This document shows, piece after piece, positions 1-6,734 of a stretch of 6,734 nt of DNA. This DNA comes from an uncultured Bacteroidales bacterium (GTDB lineage Bacteria; Bacteroidota; Bacteroidia; Bacteroidales; UBA932), in assembly GCA_946184255.1 (NCBI GenBank), contig CAMHFA010000063.1, forward strand, positions 1 to 6,734, in the 5' to 3' direction. The notes under the pieces were generated by a model that did no database searches, was not told the origin of the DNA, and saw only the letters and a list, made by a program, of their open reading frames with translations. Every line of letters begins with the position of its first letter. Within the stretch, counting starts at the first letter, position 1. The position numbers were made by a program, and so were the translations under genes.

Positions 1-699
1 CCCGTGAACGTCGTCAAGTCCCTTTACGAGCGTTACTATAAGGAAAACAAGTACTCCGACCTCTGGTTCTACTGGAACGGGAAGCCTCTCCTCCTTTACA
101 ACGCTGACCCTTCTGTCGATGCCACCGGTAACTTTGAGGCCAAGGCTTCGGACTATCCTTCCGAGATTTTCGAGTTCTTCACCCTGAGGAATATGTGGTG
201 GGGATATTACGAGTGGGGGGTGGACCACGAGCATGGAACCGAACGGTATGTGGGCACCGAGGACAACTGGAGTTTCGGCTACAGCATGGATGACGAGAGA
301 GTCAAACGAATGACTCCTTTCGAACTTGCCTCGAAACACAATGGAGAGGTTGAGGAATGCGCCGTCACTCCCGCACAGCATCCCCTTGCTATGAAGGGAG
401 CTACCATGGGTGTCGGCAAGTCATGGTCGAGGAATACCGGGGAGCCTTCCCTTAATGAATATGACCTGCCCGTCGGCGGGACGGAAGGCGAAGGGATATA
501 TTTCCAGGAACGATGGGAAGATGCACTAGCCGTAGATCCTCCTTTCATCTACCTCAACGACTGGAACGAATGGACTGCCGGGAAGTATAATTTCGGAGAT
601 ACCTGGTTCCTTGGAAGGGAGAACAGTTCCTTTGCTTTCGTGGACCAGTATAACGCCTCCTTTTTTCCGTCAGATGGCCCAGAACATCCGACGGTATAA
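1..699 (+). CDS. GH71/GH99/WbsX-like glycoside hydrolase, 5'-truncated, ends at a frameshift
   Basis: The frame is open from the first base, so the true start lies upstream; the GTG at 4 is only an internal codon. About 232 residues are visible. The stretch LWFYWNGKPLLLYN (nt 61-102) resembles the strand with 'DGKP' found in WbsX/GH99-like barrels. PPFIYLNDWNEWTAGK (nt 538-585) matches the late-barrel 'NxWNEWxxG' motif of that group, with the motif Glu at nt 568-570. I infer a retaining-type TIM-barrel glycan hydrolase, exported like its neighbours; the substrate is unknown. The last residues before the TAA at 697-699, after DQYNASFF, do not look like family sequence. The expected continuation (QNIRRYKGVRP) lies in the next frame, so this is the upstream part of a gene broken by an indel around 655-680. 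It could equally be an intact gene with a sequencing or assembly error. Confidence is good for a coding fragment and moderate for the family. Confidence 0.72.
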   Translation, partial: PVNVVKSLYERYYKENKYSDLWFYWNGKPLLLYNADPSVDATGNFEAKASDYPSEIFEFFTLRNMWWGYYEWGVDHEHGTERYVGTEDNWSFGYSMDDERVKRMTPFELASKHNGEVEECAVTPAQHPLAMKGATMGVGKSWSRNTGEPSLNEYDLPVGGTEGEGIYFQERWEDALAVDPPFIYLNDWNEWTAGKYNFGDTWFLGRENSSFAFVDQYNASFFPSDGPEHPTV

Positions 700-1309
700 A
701 GGAGTCAGGCCTATACCTGTCAACAAGGGATTCAAACGGATTTCCGTGGATGGTTCCTTCGAGGACTGGGACAAGGTGGAGGTGGTCTATCGAGACACAC
801 GCGGAGACATAACCTTTAGGGATGCAGACGGTTACGCAGGTCTGCACTATACTGATTCCACAGGGCGTAACGACATCCAGGATTCCAAAGTGGCTCTTGG
901 CAGGGATGGCAATGTGTTCTTTTATGTCAAATGCGGATCTGATATCACTTCCTGCACCGATCCTGATTGGATGCTGCTCCTCGTCGATACAGATCAGGAT
1001 TCCGGGACTGGTTGGTATGGGTATGACATCCTGGTCAACCGCACGGTCTCAGAAGACGGGACGACTTCTGTTATGAGATTTGTGGACGGAGAATGGAAGG
1101 AAATCAGCAAGGCCAGATTCGCAGTTGACGGTCCTCAGATGGAAATTGCGGTCCCGGCTTCTGCTCTTGGAGTGGCTGGAAAAAAGGCGGTATTTGATTT
1201 CAAGTGGGTTGATAACACCGGGGAATTGAAGGAGCCCATCTCCCTCTGTATCCATGGTGACACCGCTCCGAACAGAAGGTTCAACTATCGCTTCATCTGG
1301 GAGAAATGA
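611..1309 (+). CDS. C-terminal part of the frameshifted GH71/99-like gene, with CBM9-like domain
   Basis: This frame can open at ATG 611, but residues before about nt 662 overlap the upstream frame and look non-biological. The family-like sequence begins at FFRQMAQNIRRYKGVRP (nt 662-712), the expected continuation of the upstream hydrolase. After a short link, a beta-rich domain starts at ISVDGSFEDWDKV (about nt 741-779) and runs to the TGA at 1307-1309. It contains YRDTRGD, GLHYTDSTGRNDI, KVALGRDGNVFFYVKC and DPDWMLLLVDTDQDSGTGWYG. This 'DGxxxDW ... DxYFYV ... DxDxxxxTGW' order is typical of CBM9-like/DOMON-type domains appended to exported Bacteroidota glycosidases, where they probably bind glycan or pack on the barrel. 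There is no signal peptide, which supports its being a gene fragment rather than an independent gene. If the frame is restored it forms one polypeptide with the upstream part. The next gene follows after 23 bp. Confidence 0.7.
   Translation: MEGRTVPLLSWTSITPPFFRQMAQNIRRYKGVRPIPVNKGFKRISVDGSFEDWDKVEVVYRDTRGDITFRDADGYAGLHYTDSTGRNDIQDSKVALGRDGNVFFYVKCGSDITSCTDPDWMLLLVDTDQDSGTGWYGYDILVNRTVSEDGTTSVMRFVDGEWKEISKARFAVDGPQMEIAVPASALGVAGKKAVFDFKWVDNTGELKEPISLCIHGDTAPNRRFNYRFIWEK
655..680 (+). other. Frameshift junction at a T6 run inside the GH71/99-like gene
   Basis: Frame 1 reads DQYNASFF and then unrelated residues to a stop at 697-699. Frame 2 reads FFRQMAQNIRRYKG across the same place. Removing one T from the run at 661-666 gives NASFFRQMAQNIRRYKG with no break. 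The site therefore has one base too many, or two too few, for continuous translation. A homopolymer is a common place for both sequencing errors and true slippage mutations. A programmed +1 slip (Phe TTT to TTC) is formally possible but has no supporting stimulator that I can see. Confidence 0.75.
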
Positions 1310-1322
1310 TTTATTAATAAAT
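1309..1322. repeat. 14-bp perfect AT-only palindrome between gene 1 and the GH95 gene
   Basis: The bases ATTTATTAATAAAT read the same on both strands. They cover the last base of the upstream TGA and most of the 23-bp gap before ATG 1333. The element is too AT-rich and lacks a GC stem, so it is not a convincing terminator. It most likely keeps the GH95 translation start unstructured, as AT-rich leaders do in Bacteroidota, which rarely use strong Shine-Dalgarno sites. A protein-binding role is not supported. Confidence 0.4.
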
Positions 1323-1332
1323 TGTCTGACTG

Positions 1333-3732
1333 ATGTTTAGAAGAATATATCCACTTCTCGTGGTGGTGTTGACCGCCCTGACAGGGATGCCCTTGCTGGG
1401 TGCAGGACCGGACAAATCCACAACCTTATGGTACAAGCAACCTGCCAAGGATTGGAATGAGGCCCTTCCGGTAGGTAACGGAAGGATTGGCGCCATGGTG
1501 TATGGAGGCACCTGGAATGAGACCTTGCAACTCAATGAAGAGAGTTTGTGGGCAGGTTGTCCTGAGGATGGAAATGCAGATGCTGCGTCCATAATGCCCC
1601 GGATTCAGGAATTGTTGCTGGAGGGGAAGATTGCGCAGGCCAATGAACTTGCCCATGCCAACCTGGCAGGAGATCCGATGAGGATACGATCCTACCAGAC
1701 CTTCGGAGAGATATTCATAGATTTCTTCGACAGGGGTTCAAATGATGCCGATGGTTTCTATCCGGAGGGGACAAGCGGTTTCGAACGTTCTTTGGATTTG
1801 ATGTCCGGTGTGGCTTCCACTTATTTCACTGCCGGTGGAGTAAAGTTCTCTCGTGAGGTTTTCGCTTCTGCTCCGGACGATGTGATAATCATCCGTCTGT
1901 CGGCCGACCATCCCGGAGCACTTTCCTTCAAACTGAGTTATGAAAGGAAGGAGAATGCTGCTATCTATCCTGACGGTCCCGGAATCCTTGCAGTTTCCGG
2001 CCAGCTGATAGACCTTCCCGACAAGCAGGGAGGCAAGGCCGGTGCCCACATGAAATTTGCCGGAAGGATAAAGGCAGTGAGCAAAGGCGGTTCATTGACT
2101 GCATCAGGTAATTCAATCTTTGTAGAGAAGGCAGATGAGGTGGTGGTCTCCGTAGCCATGAACACCGACTATAACTTCGAGAAACTCAACTTCGACCGTT
2201 CCATAGACCCTATGGAACTCTGTATCGGCCAGTTGAATTCTGTCGAGGGGAAAGATTACAATCTTCTGCTTGAACGGCATACAATGGATCATAAGTCAGT
2301 CATGGGCAGGGTTTCCCTTTCAATGGGAGATCCGTCGATGGCCGAGGTCCCTACAGATGTGAGGTTGGACCGGGTCAGGGAAGGGGCCGATGATCCTGCT
2401 CTTGCAGCCCTGTATTTCCAGTTGGGACGCTACCTTCTGGCCGGTTCTTCCCGCAGTCCTGGAAGGCTTCCTGCCAATCTCCAGGGAATATGGAACCAGG
2501 ACATCAACGCAGCCTGGAATGCCGATTATCACACAAACATCAACATCCAGATGAATTACTGGCCTGCCGAGGTCTGCAACCTGTCGGAGACTGTCATTCC
2601 TTTCTCCAACTGGATCAACGCCATCCGGGTTCCCGGAAGGGTTACCGCCAAGAAGACCTTCGGTGCCGGAGGATGGACTGTCAACCATGTTTCGGACCTG
2701 TTCGGGCATACTTCTATCAGCGACGGGGTAGGTTGGGGTACTTTCCCTATCGCCGGACCCTGGCTGACCCTCCATCAATGGGAACACTATCTCTTCACCT
2801 GTGACAAGGATTATCTCCGCACCCAGGCCTATCCTTCCATGAAAGAGGCAGCTGAATTCCTTCTCTCTTTCATGGTAACAGACAAGAACGGCTACCTTGC
2901 GACAGCTCCCTCGAACTCTCCGGAGAACGCTTACAAGATGGATGACGGGTCGAGATTCAACCTAACCTATTCGGCGACGATGGACATTGAAATTGCCACG
3001 GAACTCTTCAAGGCTTGCCTCAGTGCCTCTGAAATACTTGGAGATGACGCCGGTTTCAGGGTGAGACTTCAGGAAGCGCTGGCCAAGCTTCCTCCGATAA
3101 GGATAGGGAAGCGTTACGACACCATTCAGGAGTGGATTGAAGATTATGAGGAGGTCGAACCCGGGCACCGCCACATGTCCCATCTTTTCGGGCTGTATCC
3201 CGGGACGGTCATAACCGACAGGAATCCTGAACTCTTCGCAGCAGCAAAGCGTACGATAGAACGCAGGCGGAAGTACAACGAAGATCCTGTCACACGTCAG
3301 GGGTCTTACACTGGCTGGAGCCGTGCATGGCTGGTCAATTTCTACGCCCGTCTGCGTGATGGGGAGGAGGCTGGAGCAAACGTCAATGCCCTTCTTGCCA
3401 AGTCCACTATGAACAATCTGTTTGACACTCATCCGCCATTCCAGATAGACGGTAATTTCGGAGGAACCGCGGGCATAGCTGAAATGCTCCTCCAGTCCCA
3501 TAATGGCGAGATCCATTTTCTTCCTGCCCTTCCTTCATCATGGAATGAAGGTGAGGTCAGAGGCCTCCGTGCGAGGGGTGGTTATACCGTGGACATGACC
3601 TGGAAGAACGGAAAGCTTCAGTCGGCGACCATTGTGCCGGACTTTTCCGGGAAATATACGGTCAGGTACGGAGACAAGCGTAAAAAAGTCGCTTTCAAGG
3701 CAGGTAAACCAGTAGTAATTAACAAGTTCTAG
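1333..3732 (+). CDS. GH95 alpha-L-fucosidase, exported
   Basis: This 799-residue enzyme, of normal family length, is predicted to hydrolyse terminal alpha-L-fucose (typically alpha-1,2) with inversion. Residues 1-24 form a signal peptide (RR, then [11 protein letters not shown], probable cut after LLGA) with no lipobox Cys, so it is likely periplasmic. Residues about 33-280 are the N-terminal beta-sandwich ([29 protein letters not shown]). Residues about 335-715 are the (alpha/alpha)6 catalytic barrel, followed by a C-terminal beta domain ending in VVINKF. Catalytic candidates by analogy with Bifidobacterium AfcA are N402 and N404 ([13 protein letters not shown]), E531 (SNSPEN) and D706 ([19 protein letters not shown]). 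[13 protein letters not shown] is another family signature. H400 sits two residues before N402, where AfcA has a His contacting fucose C6, which favours fucose over L-galactose. The start is chosen for the signal peptide; no clear Shine-Dalgarno is seen. It is followed by the GH78-GH3 gene after 3 bp, implying an operon and probable translational coupling. An alpha-L-galactosidase activity remains the main alternative. Confidence 0.95.
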   Translation: MFRRIYPLLVVVLTALTGMPLLGAGPDKSTTLWYKQPAKDWNEALPVGNGRIGAMVYGGTWNETLQLNEESLWAGCPEDGNADAASIMPRIQELLLEGKIAQANELAHANLAGDPMRIRSYQTFGEIFIDFFDRGSNDADGFYPEGTSGFERSLDLMSGVASTYFTAGGVKFSREVFASAPDDVIIIRLSADHPGALSFKLSYERKENAAIYPDGPGILAVSGQLIDLPDKQGGKAGAHMKFAGRIKAVSKGGSLTASGNSIFVEKADEVVVSVAMNTDYNFEKLNFDRSIDPMELCIGQLNSVEGKDYNLLLERHTMDHKSVMGRVSLSMGDPSMAEVPTDVRLDRVREGADDPALAALYFQLGRYLLAGSSRSPGRLPANLQGIWNQDINAAWNADYHTNINIQMNYWPAEVCNLSETVIPFSNWINAIRVPGRVTAKKTFGAGGWTVNHVSDLFGHTSISDGVGWGTFPIAGPWLTLHQWEHYLFTCDKDYLRTQAYPSMKEAAEFLLSFMVTDKNGYLATAPSNSPENAYKMDDGSRFNLTYSATMDIEIATELFKACLSASEILGDDAGFRVRLQEALAKLPPIRIGKRYDTIQEWIEDYEEVEPGHRHMSHLFGLYPGTVITDRNPELFAAAKRTIERRRKYNEDPVTRQGSYTGWSRAWLVNFYARLRDGEEAGANVNALLAKSTMNNLFDTHPPFQIDGNFGGTAGIAEMLLQSHNGEIHFLPALPSSWNEGEVRGLRARGGYTVDMTWKNGKLQSATIVPDFSGKYTVRYGDKRKKVAFKAGKPVVINKF

Positions 3733-3735
3733 GTA

Positions 3736-3819
3736 ATGAATAAACACTCTTTCCTAATTCTTTCCTTTCTTGTACTCTTTGCCGCAGCATGCTCAAAACC
3801 GGTAAAGGAAGAGGAAAAA
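3736..3819 (+). other. Lipoprotein signal peptide and probable surface-export signal
   Basis: This segment encodes MNKHSFLILSFLVLFAAAC followed by SKPVKEEEK. The hydrophobic core and small residues before Cys19 fit a relaxed Bacteroidota lipobox cleaved by signal peptidase II. The run K-E-E-E at positions +5 to +8 relative to Cys fits the acidic lipoprotein export signal described in Bacteroides, Capnocytophaga and Flavobacterium. I infer an outer-membrane, outward-facing anchor; the exact topology is not proven by sequence. Confidence 0.75.
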
Positions 3820-6734
3820 TCTGCAGTCTTCATACCTGTTGATGAGACTGTCGAGCAGGGTACTACGATAACATCATGGGACGAGGAGACGGATTCACCC
3901 AATCAATGGATAGCCTTCCGCAAGGACATATCCCTGGATGAGATTCCGGCTTCGGCCCCGGCCAGGATAGCCGTGGACAGCAAGTACTGGCTTTGGGTCA
4001 ACGGGGAGATGGTTGTCTTTGAAGGTCAACTTAAAAGGGGACCCAATCCTCACGACAGTTATTTCGATGTGGTAGAACTTGCTCCTTATCTGAAGAAGGG
4101 AGAAAACAAGATAGCCCTGTTGCTCTGGTATTTCGGTAAGGACGGCTTCTCCCACTTGGGAAGCGGAAGGGCCCAGATGTGGTTCGATTGCCCTGAGATT
4201 GGAGTAGTGAGCGATGGAAGCTGGCTTTGCCGCACCCTTCCAGCCTACGGAAAGGCCAATTGCCCGGAACCTAATTACAGGCTTTCAGAGACAAGCATAT
4301 CATTCGATGCCCGTGAAGATATAGGGGATTGGCACACCGGTGACCTGGATGGTTTCACTCCTGCCTTGGCTATCGAGAGCACTCTCGGCACCCTCCACAG
4401 ACGTCCTATTCCTTTCTGGAAAGACTTCGGAATCAAGGAAGCCGCTTTCGAAACACATCCTGGAGAGGAATGTGACACGCTGGTGGCGCGACTGCCCTAT
4501 AACATGCAAATGACTCCCATAATTACTGTAGAGTCTGACAGAGGAGGCAGAAGGATCCTTATCGAGACAGATCACGCCAAGGTCGGAGAGCAGTGTCTCA
4601 GGGCTGAATATATCACCAAGGCAGGTACACAGGAATACGAGTCACTTGGCTGGCTCAATGGAATGAAAATTATCCTCACAGTCCAGCACGGGGCCAAGGT
4701 TACTGGAATACAATACCGTGAGACCGGTTATGATACCACTCCGGACGGAGTGTTCACTTGCGACGATCCTTTTTACAACAAATTCTGGGAGAAGGGTTTG
4801 CGAACCATCTACGTCAATGCACGCGATAATTTCTTCGATTGCCCTGAGCGAGAGCGGGGACAGTGGTGGGGAGACATAGTGACCATACTTGGAGAGTGCT
4901 TCTACACTTATTCTCCGTCGCTTCATGCCCTTGTCCGAAAGGGAATCCGTGAACTCTGCGACTGGCAGCGACCGGATGATATCCTGTTCTCGCCGATTCC
5001 AGGCAACTACGGGGTTGAACTGCCTTGCCAGATGCTTGCTGCAGTTGGCCGCTACGGCTTCTGGACTTATTACATGAACACAGGCGACAAAGCCACGATT
5101 GAATATGTTTACCCTGCTGTGAAGAAGTATCTTGCCACGTATCACGTTGGTAAGGATGGACTTCTCGAATGGCATGACGGCGACTGGAACTGGGGGGACT
5201 GGGGTGACAACAGGGACATGAGACTCCTGCAGTCGATGTGGTACTGTCTGGCCCTGCAGTCTATTTCGGACATGGCAGATGTTCTCGGGAATCCAAATGA
5301 GGGCGGTTCCTACTGGGAGCAGATGAATCAGATCAAGGATGCCATAAACCGGGTGGCATGGACCGGCACTTGCTACCGTCATCCTGATTATGAGGGTGAG
5401 ACTGACGACAGGGTGCAGGCCCTTGCAGTTGTGGCTGGAATAGCCGGACAGGACAAGTATGAGGCTATTTTCGAAACTCTGAAGAAAGAGGAGCATGCGA
5501 GTCCCTACATGGAGAAATATATCATGGAAGCCCTCTTCTGTATCGGGCATGGAGACTATGCTCTGGAGCGTGAACGCAAACGCTATGATTTCATGGTCAA
5601 CCACCCGGATTTCGACACCTTGTTTGAAAACTGGAATGTCGGAGTGAATGGAGACTGGGACTGTGGTTCCGTCAACCATGCATGGAGCGGCGGTCCGTTG
5701 GCGGTCTTCCCTACAAAGATGTTCGGGGTTTATCCTACAGAGGCTGGCTGGAAGCGTTTCTCCGTGAGTCCTGACGAACACATATTCAATGACTGCAGTA
5801 TTTCTTTCCCGACGGTTAAAGGCAAGGTTTCAGTATCCTTCAAGAGAGATGGTGAAAAAATCAGTCTTGATGTAGAAGTACCTGAAGGCTCTTCTGCCGA
5901 AGTAAATGTCCCTTGGGCTCATTTTCATAAGGATCTTGGTCCCGGAGTCCATAGCTTGGACCTGGCAAACGGTCCGGTGCTCGAGAAGGGTAATTTCAAG
6001 TACCGGGACAAGAACCAGCCGGTGGAAAAGCGGGTGAAGGATCTCATGAGCCGTATGACTTTGGAAGAAAAGGTGAACCAGGTCAGCGCCCAGCTCCTGT
6101 CCCTTCCCTCATGGAGCAGCAGGGACTATGCGAAGGGACATATCCGCAACATCGGGCATTTCCTTCCGGACCAGAATCTTCCCAATGATCCCAAGTCCGT
6201 TGCTGAGAAGATCAATGAGGATACAAAAATCTCAATAGAGGCTAACAGATGGGGTATTCCCGTACTCCAGCATGGCGAGGCGCTGCATGGAGCGCAGTGG
6301 GGGAATGCCACCTGCTTCCCGCAGAGCATTGCGATGGCGGCAACTTTCGACGACGGCTTGTACTATCAGGTCGGAAAAGTGGTCGCTGAAGAATTGAGAG
6401 CAGTAGGTGTACGTCAGGTTTATGCACCTGTGATAAACATCACCCGTGACCAGCGCTGGGGAAGGGCTCAGGAAAGCTACGGAGAGGATGTACTGATGAA
6501 TTCCTTGATGGGTGTTGCTTACGTGAAGGCCCTTGAAGAGGGCGGTGTCGTGGCAACACCGAAACATTACGTTGACAACTACGGAGAGGGTGGTCATGAT
6601 TCCTTCGCATCACCTACTTCATGGAGGGTCCTGAGGGAGGTATATCTGGAACCCTTCCGCGCCTGCGTGCAGGAAGGAGGGGCAAGGGGGATAATGTCAT
6701 CCTACAACTCGGTGGACGGAATCCCTTCCAGCTG
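3736..6734 (+). CDS. GH78 alpha-L-rhamnosidase-GH3 fusion lipoprotein, 3'-truncated
   Basis: The frame is open from ATG 3736 to the window edge (999 complete codons, no stop). Residues 1-18 are a lipoprotein signal (LILSFLVLFAAA) with lipidation Cys at 19, followed by SKPVKEEEK, an acidic stretch like Bacteroidota surface-export signals. Residues about 55-150 form a beta-sandwich resembling rhamnosidase N domains (YWLWVNGEMVVFEG), and a second beta domain spans about 230-340. Residues about 345-665 are the (alpha/alpha)6 GH78 domain. D368, E373 and D380 lie in DCPERERGQWWGD, with the same +5/+12 spacing as D567/E572/D579 of Bacillus RhaB. The likely base is E631 (TLFENW), with H648 in NHAWSGGPL. 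A C-terminal beta domain reaches about 740. From Y756 a GH3 module begins (KRVKDLMSRMTLEEKVNQV), with GEALHG (847-852), R904/D905 in the RDQRWGR motif, K943/H944 and MSSYN (987-991). The nucleophile Asp lies beyond the window. It probably removes alpha-L-rhamnose and then a beta-linked sugar; the GH3 specificity (glucose or xylose) is unresolved. Confidence 0.92.
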   Translation, partial: MNKHSFLILSFLVLFAAACSKPVKEEEKSAVFIPVDETVEQGTTITSWDEETDSPNQWIAFRKDISLDEIPASAPARIAVDSKYWLWVNGEMVVFEGQLKRGPNPHDSYFDVVELAPYLKKGENKIALLLWYFGKDGFSHLGSGRAQMWFDCPEIGVVSDGSWLCRTLPAYGKANCPEPNYRLSETSISFDAREDIGDWHTGDLDGFTPALAIESTLGTLHRRPIPFWKDFGIKEAAFETHPGEECDTLVARLPYNMQMTPIITVESDRGGRRILIETDHAKVGEQCLRAEYITKAGTQEYESLGWLNGMKIILTVQHGAKVTGIQYRETGYDTTPDGVFTCDDPFYNKFWEKGLRTIYVNARDNFFDCPERERGQWWGDIVTILGECFYTYSPSLHALVRKGIRELCDWQRPDDILFSPIPGNYGVELPCQMLAAVGRYGFWTYYMNTGDKATIEYVYPAVKKYLATYHVGKDGLLEWHDGDWNWGDWGDNRDMRLLQSMWYCLALQSISDMADVLGNPNEGGSYWEQMNQIKDAINRVAWTGTCYRHPDYEGETDDRVQALAVVAGIAGQDKYEAIFETLKKEEHASPYMEKYIMEALFCIGHGDYALERERKRYDFMVNHPDFDTLFENWNVGVNGDWDCGSVNHAWSGGPLAVFPTKMFGVYPTEAGWKRFSVSPDEHIFNDCSISFPTVKGKVSVSFKRDGEKISLDVEVPEGSSAEVNVPWAHFHKDLGPGVHSLDLANGPVLEKGNFKYRDKNQPVEKRVKDLMSRMTLEEKVNQVSAQLLSLPSWSSRDYAKGHIRNIGHFLPDQNLPNDPKSVAEKINEDTKISIEANRWGIPVLQHGEALHGAQWGNATCFPQSIAMAATFDDGLYYQVGKVVAEELRAVGVRQVYAPVINITRDQRWGRAQESYGEDVLMNSLMGVAYVKALEEGGVVATPKHYVDNYGEGGHDSFASPTSWRVLREVYLEPFRACVQEGGARGIMSSYNSVDGIPSS

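Noticed and set aside
1309..1330. Rho-independent terminator formed by the AT palindrome.
   Set aside because: The stem would be entirely A-T with no loop and no following T tract, and it is immediately followed by a tightly spaced gene on the same strand.
1310..1332. Possible Bacteroidota promoter (-7 TAnnTTTG) in the gap before the GH95 gene.
   Set aside because: The gap has TAATAAATTG but no good TAnnTTTG box, and no TTTG at a suitable -33 distance. The spacing fits an operon-internal junction better.
2320..3516. Overlapping minus-strand frames (155 and 184 codons) antisense to the GH95 barrel.
   Set aside because: They are antisense to the conserved catalytic motifs of the fucosidase, have no family-like sequence or start context, and are best explained as shadows.
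3733..3735. Ribosome binding site deciding the start of the fusion gene.
   Set aside because: The only purine match (AGG within TAGGTA) is too close to the ATG. The start is supported instead by the lipoprotein signal peptide that begins exactly there.
4642..5781. A 379-codon open frame on the minus strand, antisense to the GH78 catalytic region.
   Set aside because: It lies wholly within a strongly supported plus-strand coding region with GH78 motifs. Its translation shows no recognisable domain and looks like the low-complexity shadow expected from the codon bias of the real gene.
6562..6620. GH3 N-acetylglucosaminidase-type motif after the KH pair.
   Set aside because: The sequence after KH is YVDNYGEGGHDS rather than the PGHG...DSH signature of NagZ-type enzymes, so a glucosidase/xylosidase-like GH3 fits better.

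Overview
The window looks like part of a glycan-degradation gene cluster from a Bacteroidota bacterium, most likely Bacteroidales from a gut, rumen or similar community. The evidence is three tightly packed plus-strand carbohydrate-active enzymes with exported N-termini. They include a lipoprotein whose mature N-terminus is acidic in the way Bacteroidota surface lipoproteins are. The start codons lack clear Shine-Dalgarno sites, and all protein families resemble those of Bacteroides/Prevotella-type polysaccharide utilization loci. No SusC/SusD pair, regulator, RNA gene, transposon or CRISPR array is visible. The genus is not determinable from this sequence alone.

Layout. (1) Positions 1-1309 hold the 3' part of one gene, split by a frameshift near a run of six T (661-666). 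Upstream is a GH71/GH99/WbsX-like barrel region; downstream, in the +1 frame, is a CBM9-like/DOMON-type beta-sandwich domain. (2) Positions 1333-3732 hold a complete GH95 alpha-L-fucosidase-type enzyme with a signal peptide and a full set of predicted catalytic residues. (3) From 3736 to the window end runs an uninterrupted reading frame of at least 999 codons. It encodes a lipoprotein that joins a complete GH78 alpha-L-rhamnosidase-type module to the N-terminal half of a GH3 module; the rest of the GH3 module lies beyond the window.

The gaps are 23 bp (gene 1 to gene 2) and 3 bp (gene 2 to gene 3), so co-transcription is very likely. Together the genes suggest stepwise exo-trimming of a heteroglycan carrying terminal L-fucose and L-rhamnose plus a beta-linked sugar such as glucose or xylose. 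The GH78-GH3 lipoprotein is probably outside the cell and the fucosidase in the periplasm. The substrate is inference only. The most notable observations are the GH78-GH3 fusion and the broken first gene. There is no gene-free stretch longer than 300 bases.
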